In this document: positions 25,001-34,545 of the stretch, one piece after another
How positions within the stretch are numbered: the first letter of the stretch is position 1
How the letters are laid out: every line of letters begins with the position of its first letter
Assembly (NCBI RefSeq): GCF_000158955.1
Contig: NZ_GG657757.1
Coordinates: forward strand, 2,937,090 to 3,001,089
Source of the DNA: Streptomyces viridochromogenes DSM 40736
GTDB lineage: Bacteria > Actinomycetota > Actinomycetes > Streptomycetales > Streptomycetaceae
Direction: 5' to 3'
DNA: 64,000 nt
The notes under the pieces: model-generated
Database searches by the model: none
Told to the model about the DNA's origin: nothing
The model's input: only the letters and a program-made list of their open reading frames with translations
Program-made: the position numbers and the translations under genes

Positions 25001-26240
25001 GGCGCCGACGACGCGATCCGCCGGACTGGTCCTCGCGCGCGCTCTCGGCCGCGGCGGGCTCCTCCGCCTCCTCGGGCTCATCGCTCCCGGCCGCCTCGGC
25101 GGCGGCAGCGGCGGCGGCCCGCTCCGGGGTCTGGAACTGGGGCTCGGTGAACACCGGCGCCTGGAAGAGGGCGACGGCGGGCCGCGCGCGACGCGCCGAC
25201 GAGTCGCCCTCACCGGCGGTGTCCTGCGAAGCCTCGGCGGACTTGGCGGCCGTCGCGGTCTTCGTGGCCTTCGCGGTCTTCGTGGCCTTGGCCGTCTGCC
25301 CGGGCTCGGCGAAACCACTGGCGGCCCGGCGGACGACCCGGCGGCGGCGACGCGGACCGCCCTCCTCGTCCTCACCGGCCTGGGCGCCGGCCGCGACGGC
25401 TTCGGCGGTGGCCTCGGAGGGGGTGGCCTCAGCGGCGGCGGCCTCGGGGACCGAGCTCTCGGCAGCGGTGGCCCCGGACGCGCGGGCGGGCTCGGCGGCG
25501 GGGGTCTCGGCCTCGGAAGCCTTCGCCTGCTCGGCGGTCGATTCCGCCGCCTCCGCGGCAGCGGGCGCTTCGGTGACCGCGGACACCCGGCGCGTGGCAC
25601 GACGCCGCGTCCGGCGCGGAGCGGCCTCCTCGGCGGGCTCCGCGGCCTCGGTGCCTTCGGCGGCACCGGCCGCGACGGGCTCGGCAGCGGTCGCCGCAGG
25701 CGCCGCCGTCGTCTCGCTCGGCTCCGCCGGAGCCGCAGCAGGCGTGGCCACCCTGCGCGTCGCACGACGCCGGGTACGCCGGGGAGCGGCGTCCTCGGAC
25801 ACCTCGGCGGACGCGGGGGCCTCGGCCTGCTCCGACGCCTCGGAGGCGATCGGGGCGGCGGCGCTCACCGGTACCACGGTCTCGGCGGTCTCGGCGGCCT
25901 CCGGGGACCCGACGGGCGCGGAGGCACGGCGAACGGCGCGACGCCGCTTAGGGGCGGCAGGCGCGGCCTTTTCCCCGGGCTCACCGCTCCCGGCGGCCTC
26001 GGGGGTCTCCGCCGCGGCGCCTGCCCCGATCTCCTCGATCTCTTCGAGATCCTCGGGATCCGCGACCGGTATGGCCGGCGTGACGGTCTCCGCCACAGCG
26101 TCGGAGGCGGCGCCGACGGGCGGACCCGCCGGGCGGGACGCGGCACGGCGCCGCCGGCGGGGCGGCAGGGTGTCGCTGGGGGTGTTGTTCTGTTCGGAGC
26201 CCGTGGAGGAGGACTCTGTGGGTTCGGTCGGTTCGAGCAT
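22064..26240 (-). CDS. rne: Ribonuclease E/G, frameshifted near the C-terminus as read
   Basis: Endoribonuclease of mRNA decay and rRNA processing. ATG 26240 opens a reading frame with a 590-residue Ala/Glu/Pro-rich extension containing Arg blocks such as RRTRRRATRR. The catalytic core follows (about 600-1030): AEFLARREAVERVMVV, YVGNVYLGKVQNVLPSMEAAFIDIG (S1), the DNase I-like DVNTGKF and IDFIDM, and the zinc link CVHCNGRG (about 1015). At 22923-22925 (GGG on the minus strand) one extra base breaks the frame. Beyond it the other frame resumes Arg blocks (SRRRASRRASAPAG) and a Lys/Ala tail resembling histone H1, ending at 22064. Removing one base gives 1391 codons. Read literally, the protein stops at 22437 (1267 aa), with the catalytic core intact. 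Confidence 0.9.
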
Positions 26241-26499
26241 GCGGGCTTGTCTCCCGTCAGGCTCCCGGGCGCCGCGCCTGGTCCGGCGGTGCCGGTGACG
26301 TCCGCGGCTCGCGCTGTGCGCGTCGCCGCCGTCCGGGGCGCGGGCGCCGCACGGGAGCTCTCCGTGTCCTGTCTCGCCGGTTCCGTACGCCGAATGCGTA
26401 CGGCCTGGCGAAAGTCTTCTGGTCGGTGCGCTGCCCGACCCAGGTGGCTCCCGAGTACGAGGGCGGCGCTACGACGTCCGTCCCTACGCGGAACCTTCC

Positions 26500-27282
26500 T
26501 TACGCCGGCGCCGTCGCGGCGGCAGGCGGTTCGGCCGTTGAGCGGGCCTCCGCTGCCTCGCGGTCGGGCGCGAGCGGGTCGGTCACCGTGCCGGTCTCTT
26601 CATCGAGCAGCCCCTGCGCCAGCCTGGTCACCGCTGCGGGGACCGGCGGCGCCAGGTCGGCCACGGCGCGGAGACCGGACAGGACGTCGTCGGGTCGTAC
26701 GGCAGGCGTCACGTGCCGAACAACCAGCCGCAGTATCGCACAGGGCTGGTCCGTCGGCCTATCAGCCTGCGAACCGTGCGTTTCCGTGAGGTCGGGGATC
26801 TCCAGGCTGACCACGGCGGAGCGGGCGTCGAAGGTACGGACCCCGTTCTTGGCGAGGCGCTGGACCTCGACGGTCTCGGCCGCGTTGAAGAGGTCCGCCG
26901 CGCGACGGGCCTCCTCCTGCGACACGCCGTCCAGCCGCAGCTCCCACACGGAAGCCGTGAGCCGGTCGGCGAGGCCCGAGGTGCGGGCCTCGACCGCCTC
27001 GACGATGTCGAGCCCGGTGGGCAGCGACTCGTCGAGAAGGACCCTGAGCTGCTCCGGGTCGCGGGGCGCGGTGAGCGCGATCTCCAGGTACTCCGCCTCA
27101 CTGCCCGTGCCGGTGGGTGCGGCATTGGCGTACGACACCTTCGGGTGCGGTGTGAAGCCCGCCGAGTAGGCCATCGGCACCTCGGCACGGCGCAACGCAC
27201 GCTCGAAGGCGCGCTGGAAGTCACGGTGGCTGGTGAACCGGAGGCGGCCGCGCTTGGTGTAGCGCAGTCGGATGCGCTGCAC
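26500..27282 (-). CDS. Radical SAM-associated protein, DUF2344/TIGR03936 type
   Basis: 260 aa. N-terminus RLRYTKRGRLRFTSHRDFQRAFERALRRA and AYSAGFTPHPKVSYANA are the family hallmarks. In many genomes this domain is fused to, or adjacent to, the radical SAM protein that is found here at 30296, so the two are expected to work together; the substrate is unknown. In this genome they are about 3 kb apart. Start is uncertain: GTG 27282 has no ribosome site, and the frame extends upstream to a CTG without a normal start. The C-terminal 25 residues are Ala/Glu/Pro-rich. Confidence 0.85.
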   Translation of the reverse strand: MQRIRLRYTKRGRLRFTSHRDFQRAFERALRRAEVPMAYSAGFTPHPKVSYANAAPTGTGSEAEYLEIALTAPRDPEQLRVLLDESLPTGLDIVEAVEARTSGLADRLTASVWELRLDGVSQEEARRAADLFNAAETVEVQRLAKNGVRTFDARSAVVSLEIPDLTETHGSQADRPTDQPCAILRLVVRHVTPAVRPDDVLSGLRAVADLAPPVPAAVTRLAQGLLDEETGTVTDPLAPDREAAEARSTAEPPAAATAPA

Positions 27283-27330
27283 CGCGGGTGCGGGCGGCGG
27301 GCCTTCGGGCTGTCGCTTGCCCAGTGTCGT

Positions 27331-28470
27331 TCAGTCCTTCGTGAGAGCGGTCGTACTGCTACCTAGAGTACGTGCCTCGCGGCCCGAAGGTTCCCTCCGG
27401 TCGACCGGCCGCGGCTGCTTCGGCTCCCCGAAGAGCATCCGCCGGAAGTCTGCGCGGGCCTGCCGTACGGACTCACCTGCGGAGGCGAGCACCTGCCGGG
27501 TGGCGCGTCCCACACTGCGGGCGGCCTCGGCGGCCGGCCGCAGGACGGCGTCCCGCACCACGTGCCCGACGGGTGTCAGCACGCTGCGGTACACCCACCG
27601 CACCGGCTCGACGAAGATCCACCGGAAGAGGGTGCCGAGGAACCGCCCGACGGCGAGCGAGACGTACCCGGCGACGCGCCACGCGTGACCGAGGGCGTCC
27701 CGGACCTCCCGCCCGACGACAGCGAGGACCCGGCCGACCGGCACCAGGATCCAGCGCCAGAGGGCGAGCGCCGGAAGGACCAGCAGGATCCGGGTGATCC
27801 AGTGGAGGACGACGCCGATGCCGGTGACGATCATGCGCACCAGCCACACGAGGCCCTTGCCGCACCAGGCGATCGCACGCCCGACGGGCGCGAGCACCCA
27901 CGCGTACAGCCACCCGGCGGGGACGACGAGGAGGTACCGCACGAGCCACGCCAGGGCCGCGTAGACACCGGTACCGATCGCGGCGAGCACGGCCCCCAGC
28001 CCCTTGAGCACCCAGATCACGGCATGCCCGACGGGCGTGAGCAGATACGAGTACACCCAGCCGAGGGCGGCCCCCACACCCCGCGCGACCCAGGCGATCG
28101 CATGCCCCACCGGAGTCAGCACGTACCGGTAGCACCACACCGCCGGCACGACGAGGAGGACGTACCCGAGCCACCCGAGCGCCTTGGCCACGGGCACCAC
28201 GACATACCGCCACAGCCCCACGAACGGCCAGACGAACAGCGCCCGCCCGAGCCACAGCAGCGCCCGCCCGAGCGGCCGGAACAGCACGTCGTTCAGGAAC
28301 CGCCCGGCCACGACGAGCGCGTCCCACACCATCCGCACGGGGACGACCAGCAGGAGCACGACGATCCGCACGGGAATCCGGATCGCGACGACCAGACACC
28401 CTTCGGGCGCGTCAGACTCCCGCCGAACGACCGCCTCGGAACCCTCACGGGCCGGCTTCTCCAGATCCAT
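27331..28470 (-). CDS. Integral membrane protein built of PVG repeats
   Basis: Function unknown, 379 aa. It is almost wholly hydrophobic and aromatic from about residue 25 to 310. A unit recurs five to six times: [LVC][YW]-x-[YW]-[VL]L-x-PVG[HR]-A-[IV]-x-W. Examples are YRYVLTPVGHAIAWVA, YSYLLTPVGHAVIWVL, YAWVLAPVGRAIAWCG, WRWILVPVGRVLAVVG and YRSVLTPVGHVVRDAV. They alternate with LLVVPA-type segments. Each unit ends in Gly/Lys/Arg, so the helices may be short, re-entrant or amphipathic rather than classical spans. The C-terminus is basic and soluble. 48 nt upstream of the DUF2344 gene, same strand. Confidence 0.8.
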   Translation of the reverse strand: MDLEKPAREGSEAVVRRESDAPEGCLVVAIRIPVRIVVLLLVVPVRMVWDALVVAGRFLNDVLFRPLGRALLWLGRALFVWPFVGLWRYVVVPVAKALGWLGYVLLVVPAVWCYRYVLTPVGHAIAWVARGVGAALGWVYSYLLTPVGHAVIWVLKGLGAVLAAIGTGVYAALAWLVRYLLVVPAGWLYAWVLAPVGRAIAWCGKGLVWLVRMIVTGIGVVLHWITRILLVLPALALWRWILVPVGRVLAVVGREVRDALGHAWRVAGYVSLAVGRFLGTLFRWIFVEPVRWVYRSVLTPVGHVVRDAVLRPAAEAARSVGRATRQVLASAGESVRQARADFRRMLFGEPKQPRPVDRREPSGREARTLGSSTTALTKD

Positions 28471-28568
28471 ACCGTCGTAGACGCCTCAGCGCCCTGTCCG
28501 GATCCAGCACCGCACAGTCCTGCCCCGTTCTCCCGCAGATCCTCCACTCGGCCCCATGATCATACGAC

Positions 28569-29036
28569 TCACCCGTCCGCGAGACGCGCCTGCAGCAACC
28601 GGGGCGACTCCTGGAAACCACGCCGCGCGTAGGCGGGAATCGCCCGGGGACTCGAATGCACGGTGACGCGCTCCAGCCCGAGTTCGCGCGCCCCGTCCAG
28701 GACGGCTTCGATGAGCCGCCCGCCCAGTCCGGCGTCCCGCGCCCCGGGTACGACGTACACGCACTGGAGGTCGCCGGAGGCCCGCCGCGGCGATCTCGGC
28801 GTGGGCACCCGCTGCACCACGGCGAGCCAGGCCATTCCGAGGACCACGCCGTCCCGCACGAGCACGGTGCACCGGTGCGACCCGGCGTTCTCCTCGGCCC
28901 AGCCGGCGAAGTGCCTGACGAAGTCCTCGCGTTCACCGACGGCCTCGCCGCCGTTCTCCACGAGCCAGTCCCATCGAAGTGCGGCCACGGCGGCCAGTTC
29001 ACCGGATCGAGCCGGGCGGATGCTGACGTTCTCCAT
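28569..29036 (-). CDS. GNAT-family N-acetyltransferase
   Basis: 155 aa acetyl-CoA-dependent acetyltransferase of unknown substrate. ATG 29036 begins MENVSIRPARSGELAAVAAL. The acetyl-CoA-binding segment is CVYVVPGARDAGLGGRLIEA (motif A, variant of QxxGxG/A), followed by VTVHSSPRAIPAYARRGF (motif B). The start codon overlaps the TGA of the preceding HTH gene by one base (TGATG), so the two are translationally coupled. Confidence 0.85.
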   Translation of the reverse strand: MENVSIRPARSGELAAVAALRWDWLVENGGEAVGEREDFVRHFAGWAEENAGSHRCTVLVRDGVVLGMAWLAVVQRVPTPRSPRRASGDLQCVYVVPGARDAGLGGRLIEAVLDGARELGLERVTVHSSPRAIPAYARRGFQESPRLLQARLADG

Positions 29037-29266
29037 CACGGCATTGTCCGGTCGGCGGCGCCGTCCGCCTCCCAGCGCAGCAGATCCCCCGGCTGGCACT
29101 CGAGCACCTCGCAGAGGGCGGCGAGGGTCGAGAAGCGGACCGCCTTGGCGCGACCGTTCTTGAGGACGGCCAGGTTGGCGGGGGTGATGCCGACGCGTTC
29201 CGCCAGCTCACCCACGGACATCTTCCGTTTGGCCAGCATCACGTCGATGTCGACGGCGATCGGCAT
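29036..29266 (-). CDS. Small HTH regulator of the Cro/C1-YozG type
   Basis: 76 aa DNA-binding protein. The HTH is spanned by MSVGELAERVGITPANLAVLKNGRAKAVRFSTL (about 16-48), then LAALCEVLECQPGDLLRWE. This family usually lies directly behind a DUF2975 membrane protein, to which it is translationally coupled. Here the same TGATG junction is present at 29266-29268, but the upstream gene has shrunk to a fragment. It probably controls its own promoter between 29370 and 29573 (inference). Confidence 0.88.
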   Translation of the reverse strand: MPIAVDIDVMLAKRKMSVGELAERVGITPANLAVLKNGRAKAVRFSTLAALCEVLECQPGDLLRWEADGAADRTMP

Positions 29267-29369
29267 CAGATGACCTCTTCCAACTCGGCCCGCATCCGGG
29301 CCGCCTCGACGTCCCGCGCGACGGCCTGCGCGAGCAGCACCCGCAGCACGAGCACGACCAGTTCCCCAT
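29266..29369 (-). pseudogene. Collapsed DUF2975 membrane-protein gene
   Basis: A strong ribosome site (GGAGGA, 6 nt) precedes ATG 29369. After MG the reading frame must slip by one base to give LVVLVLRVLLAQAVARDVEA and then ARMRAELEEVI, ending in TGA 29268-29266, which overlaps the HTH start. That reads like the extreme N-terminus of a DUF2975 protein joined to its extreme C-terminus, about 34 codons in place of the roughly 150 usual. The unslipped frame is a Cys-rich 53-codon string that overlaps the HTH gene and looks non-coding. It may still serve to couple translation of the HTH gene. Confidence 0.5.
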
Positions 29370-29504
29370 CACCACTCCTCCGATCGAACTCCGATTGAAA
29401 TCTATCGAGACTCGATATGCCTCGCAAGGGGTGCCGTCCGCCCGGAGGTGAGAGGGTCGAAAGTGGAGCACACCGAACACGACGTGTGAAGGCACATCAG
29501 ACGT

Positions 29505-29520
29505 GTGCCAGGCGTGGCAC
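29505..29520. repeat. Inverted repeat upstream of the GAF-ANTAR gene
   Basis: GTGCCA-GGCG-TGGCAC, perfect 6-bp arms, with GACGTGTG repeated directly at 29481 and 29500. Lies in the divergent promoter region of the GAF-ANTAR and HTH genes; candidate operator or RNA hairpin. Confidence 0.4.
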
Positions 29521-29573
29521 CGTGGGCAGGAGGCACTGAAGCACCCGACGCACCCGGACCGAGGAGGACGACA

Positions 29574-30263
29574 GTGGACTGGCGCGTGTTCGCACAGCAG
29601 ATGGCTTCCATGTCCCGGGAACTGCTGGCCCAGGACTCGGTCGACGCCACCCTCGAACGCATCACCCACTCGGCCACGGAACTGGTGTCGGGCTGCGACG
29701 CGGCCGGCATCCTCCTCCTGCACGGCAAGAAGGTGGAGACGCTCGCACCCACCCATGACCTGGTCACCGAGAGCGACCGGCTCCAGGAGCTCCTCGCGGA
29801 GGGCCCCTGCTTCGACGCGGCGCGCGGCGACACCGGCGAACGGGTCTTCCGCATCTACGACTTCACCCACGAGGTGCCCCGCTGGCCCCGGTACGCCTCA
29901 CGGGCCGAGGAACTGGGCGTGGGCAGCATGATGGGCTTCCTGCTGTACACCGAGGAGGAAGAGCTCGGCGCCCTCAACCTCTACTCCGGCCGCCCCGGGG
30001 CCTTCACCGAGGACAGCGAGACCGCCGGCTGGCTGCTGGCCTCGCACGCCGCGGTCGCCTTCTCCAGCGCCCGCAGCCACGCCCAGCTGGAGCAGGCCAT
30101 CGCCACACGTCACCTCATCGGCGAGGCCATGGGCATCCTCATGGGCAGCCACGACCTCACCGAGAAGCAGGCCTTCGACGTGCTGCGCCGCTTCTCACAG
30201 GACAACAACATCAAGCTCCGCGAGGTCGCCCGCCGCGTCTGCGAACGCGGCAGCCTGGGCTGA
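29574..30263 (+). CDS. GAF-ANTAR regulator (predicted RNA-binding antiterminator)
   Basis: 229 aa. N-terminal GAF domain (about 10-160: VDATLERITHSATELVSGCDAAGILLL, MMGFLLYTEEEELGALNLYS) and C-terminal ANTAR domain (about 170-225: RHLIGEAMGILMGSHDLTEKQAFDVLRRFSQ split across two helices, then KLREVARRVCER). ANTAR proteins bind paired hairpins in nascent RNA and prevent termination; the GAF domain senses a ligand or redox state. GTG 29574 has GAGGAGG 6 nt upstream. The RNA target is unknown. Convergent with the radical SAM gene. Confidence 0.9.
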   Translation: MDWRVFAQQMASMSRELLAQDSVDATLERITHSATELVSGCDAAGILLLHGKKVETLAPTHDLVTESDRLQELLAEGPCFDAARGDTGERVFRIYDFTHEVPRWPRYASRAEELGVGSMMGFLLYTEEEELGALNLYSGRPGAFTEDSETAGWLLASHAAVAFSSARSHAQLEQAIATRHLIGEAMGILMGSHDLTEKQAFDVLRRFSQDNNIKLREVARRVCERGSLG

Positions 30264-30295
30264 CCTGCGAGGCCCGCCGAGAAGCGACCTGACGC

Positions 30296-32305
<2,010 letters not shown>

Positions 32306-32348
32306 CCAGACTAACGCGACCGCGGAGCGGCCTTGTACGCCCGAAGGC

Positions 32349-33851
32349 CTACAGGCCCGCCGTCGCGTCCTTGATCCCGTCCCAGAAGGCGGGCAGCTCG
32401 GCCTCCACGCGCAGGGCCCGCTGCTCCTCGCGCTCGTGGAGCAGGCCGTAGGTGAAGGTGTCCTGCCCCGCCGCGTGGGCGACCGCCGACAGCTCGCGGA
32501 GGGTCTGCCGGGCCATCACGCTGTCCTGGTGTTCGCCGAGCAGGTTCTGCAGCCCCTTCATGGTCTTGACCAGGTTCTTGGCGGGTTTGCCGAGGGCCGG
32601 TTCGCCGGCTTCCGCCGCGTAGCGGGTGCGCTTGGTCTTCTTGCGGGCGTTGTGGATCGCGACGTCCCGGTCGGTGCCGGGCTCCAGTTCCCGTGCCTGC
32701 TGGATGAGCCCGGCGACCTTGCGGAAGTCCTTCTTCACGGCCTTGGCGATCACCTTGCGTGGTTTCCTGCCGGCGGCCTTGCGCAGCGGCGGGTCGGCGA
32801 TCAGTGCGTCCAGGGTGTCGAGCAGGTCGAGGTAGCGGCGGGAGTCCAGGATGCCGAGGAGCCGGCCGCGGGCCCCGTGGTGCTCGGTGCTGGACCAGGT
32901 GTCGATCCGCTCGGGCACCGGGCCGTGGACCAGGTCGGCGGGCACCTCGTCGAGGGTCGCCGTGAGCCGTTCGGCGAGCACCTCCCGGTCGCGGTCCCGG
33001 CCCAGCTCGCCGGCCAGCCACTTCAGCTCGTCGCCGATCGGGTCGGTGACGGCCCGGTCGAGGACCTTGCCGAACGACTTGAGGGTGCTGCGCAGCCGGC
33101 GGGTGGCCACGCGCATGCTGTGCACGGAGTCCTCGGCGTCCCTGCGGACGGCGGGGTCGAGCTCGACGATCGCGTCGCGCTGGGCGCGCAGGTACGCGAG
33201 TACATGGTCTCCGGCGGTCACGGGCTCCCCGGCGGCGGTCGCGCGCCGTTTCCGCGGTGTCGTCTCGGCGAGGGCCCGCGCCAGCTTGGACGGCGAGGAG
33301 GACGGCCGTACGCCGGCCTTGCGCAGCCGCTTGTCCACCTTGTCGAGGAAGGCGGGGTCTCCCCCGTCGGCGAGCTCCACCTCGATCTCGGTCCACTGGG
33401 CGGTGCCCTTGCCGCCGAAGAGCCGTTCCGCCCGTACGGCGTCCACGCTCACCTCGGCGAGCGGCCGCCCGTCGTGGTCGCGGAGTTCGCGTATGTCCCG
33501 TTCGGAGCGCAGCCGCATGACGGCCACGATCTGCCCTGTGCGGACGCGCGAGCGGACCAGCGCCGCGATCTCGTCGGGGACCGCGTCGGAGAGGGGGGCC
33601 TGGATCTCGTCCCGGACGCCGGCGGCGACCGGCAGCTTGAGGTGCCAGCCGGCGTCGGAGCCGCCGGTGCGGCGGCGCAGGGTGATCGAGGCCGCGGCCA
33701 GGCGCAGGTCGGACGTGTCGTAGTAGGTGGCGTCCAGTTCCGCCACGCCCTTGTCGAGGACGTCCGCGACACCCGCGACGCCGGTCAGGTCGGGAAGCCC
33801 GCTGTCGTCGGATTCGTACTTGCGCTCGACCTCGCGTTTCGTCTCCGCCAT
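32349..33851 (-). CDS. CYTH and CHAD domain protein
   Basis: 500 aa. The N-terminal CYTH domain (about 1-200) has the triphosphate-binding ExExK motif as EVERK at residues 7-11, and ITLRRR and WHLKLPV basic strands. The C-terminal CHAD domain (about 215-490) is helical, with conserved His/Lys/Arg signatures VHSMRVATRRLRSTLKSF and IHNARKKTKRTRYAAE. CHAD domains bind polyphosphate, and CYTH domains bind or hydrolyse triphosphates, so a role in polyphosphate metabolism is likely. Lies 64 nt downstream of the unknown gene at 33916. Confidence 0.93.
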   Translation of the reverse strand: MAETKREVERKYESDDSGLPDLTGVAGVADVLDKGVAELDATYYDTSDLRLAAASITLRRRTGGSDAGWHLKLPVAAGVRDEIQAPLSDAVPDEIAALVRSRVRTGQIVAVMRLRSERDIRELRDHDGRPLAEVSVDAVRAERLFGGKGTAQWTEIEVELADGGDPAFLDKVDKRLRKAGVRPSSSPSKLARALAETTPRKRRATAAGEPVTAGDHVLAYLRAQRDAIVELDPAVRRDAEDSVHSMRVATRRLRSTLKSFGKVLDRAVTDPIGDELKWLAGELGRDRDREVLAERLTATLDEVPADLVHGPVPERIDTWSSTEHHGARGRLLGILDSRRYLDLLDTLDALIADPPLRKAAGRKPRKVIAKAVKKDFRKVAGLIQQARELEPGTDRDVAIHNARKKTKRTRYAAEAGEPALGKPAKNLVKTMKGLQNLLGEHQDSVMARQTLRELSAVAHAAGQDTFTYGLLHEREEQRALRVEAELPAFWDGIKDATAGL

Positions 33852-33915
33852 GCAATGAATCTAATGGCTGACCGGCCGGAACGGCAGGGTGGGCGCCGCG
33901 GGAAGGGCTTCACGT

Positions 33916-34524
33916 TCAGGTGGTCAGCAGGGCCCGCATCTCCTCGCCGTCCGGGAACGGCGCGTCCTTCGCCGTCCGGGAGACGAGGTACACATGGGCG
34001 TCCTCGAACTGGTGGTACGACAGCGGCTCCGGGCCCTGCCCGACGATCAGCACGTTGTGTTCCAGGCGCCAGCTGACGTACCGGGTGTCGTACTTGGGCT
34101 GCCGGATGTCGTGGTTCGGCAGGCCCAGCCGGTCGGTGAAGCGCTGCACCACGGTGGCGAAGTGGGCGTCGAACTCGGGCCGCCAGGCGCCCTCCTGGCT
34201 GGTCCAGCCGGGCAGGGTGCCCCAGCAGTCCTCGTCGAGCAGTCCGCCGTCGACGGAGTAGAGGTAGGCGAACGGCAGGTGGAGCGAGCCGTCGCCGTCG
34301 CAGGTGACGAAGTGTCCCTGCGGGGTGACGTGGGTGGCGTCGGGGACATCGGGTGTGCCCTCGTACGCCGGTCCCCGCACCGCCTGTGACCAGTCGGGCC
34401 AGCCGGTCTCGCGCATCCGTTCCTCGACGGCGTCGTCGTCGGTGAGGTCCAGCTCCGCCAGCGCGAGGAGTTGGCTCACCAGTTCCTCGGTCACCGGGCA
34501 CAGGGCCACGTACTCTTCGGACAT
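33916..34524 (-). CDS. Hypothetical soluble protein downstream of rodA
   Basis: Not recognised, 202 aa. An acidic, aromatic-rich cytoplasmic protein with no signal peptide or membrane span. Recurrent features: LALAELDLTDDDAVEERMRE, HFVTCDGDGSLHLPFAYLYS, DEDCWGTLPGWTSQEGAWRP and FATVVQRFTDRLGLPNHDIR. Begins 21 nt after rodA, so it is probably translated from the mre-pbp2-rodA transcript. It may be an immunity-like or regulatory protein, but nothing in the sequence proves this. Confidence 0.75.
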   Translation of the reverse strand: MSEEYVALCPVTEELVSQLLALAELDLTDDDAVEERMRETGWPDWSQAVRGPAYEGTPDVPDATHVTPQGHFVTCDGDGSLHLPFAYLYSVDGGLLDEDCWGTLPGWTSQEGAWRPEFDAHFATVVQRFTDRLGLPNHDIRQPKYDTRYVSWRLEHNVLIVGQGPEPLSYHQFEDAHVYLVSRTAKDAPFPDGEEMRALLTT

Positions 34525-34545
34525 TCCGTTCCCCCGTCAGAGTCG

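Noticed and set aside
23076..26789. A 1237-codon open frame on the + strand opposite rne
   Set aside because: It mirrors the Ala/Glu/Arg codons of rne on the other strand. It has no domain, no ribosome site and low complexity; long antisense frames are expected at this GC content.
29210..29369. Cys-rich 53-codon frame starting MGNWSCSCCGCC
   Set aside because: It overlaps the HTH gene in another frame and ignores the clear DUF2975-like codons; explained better as a frameshifted remnant.
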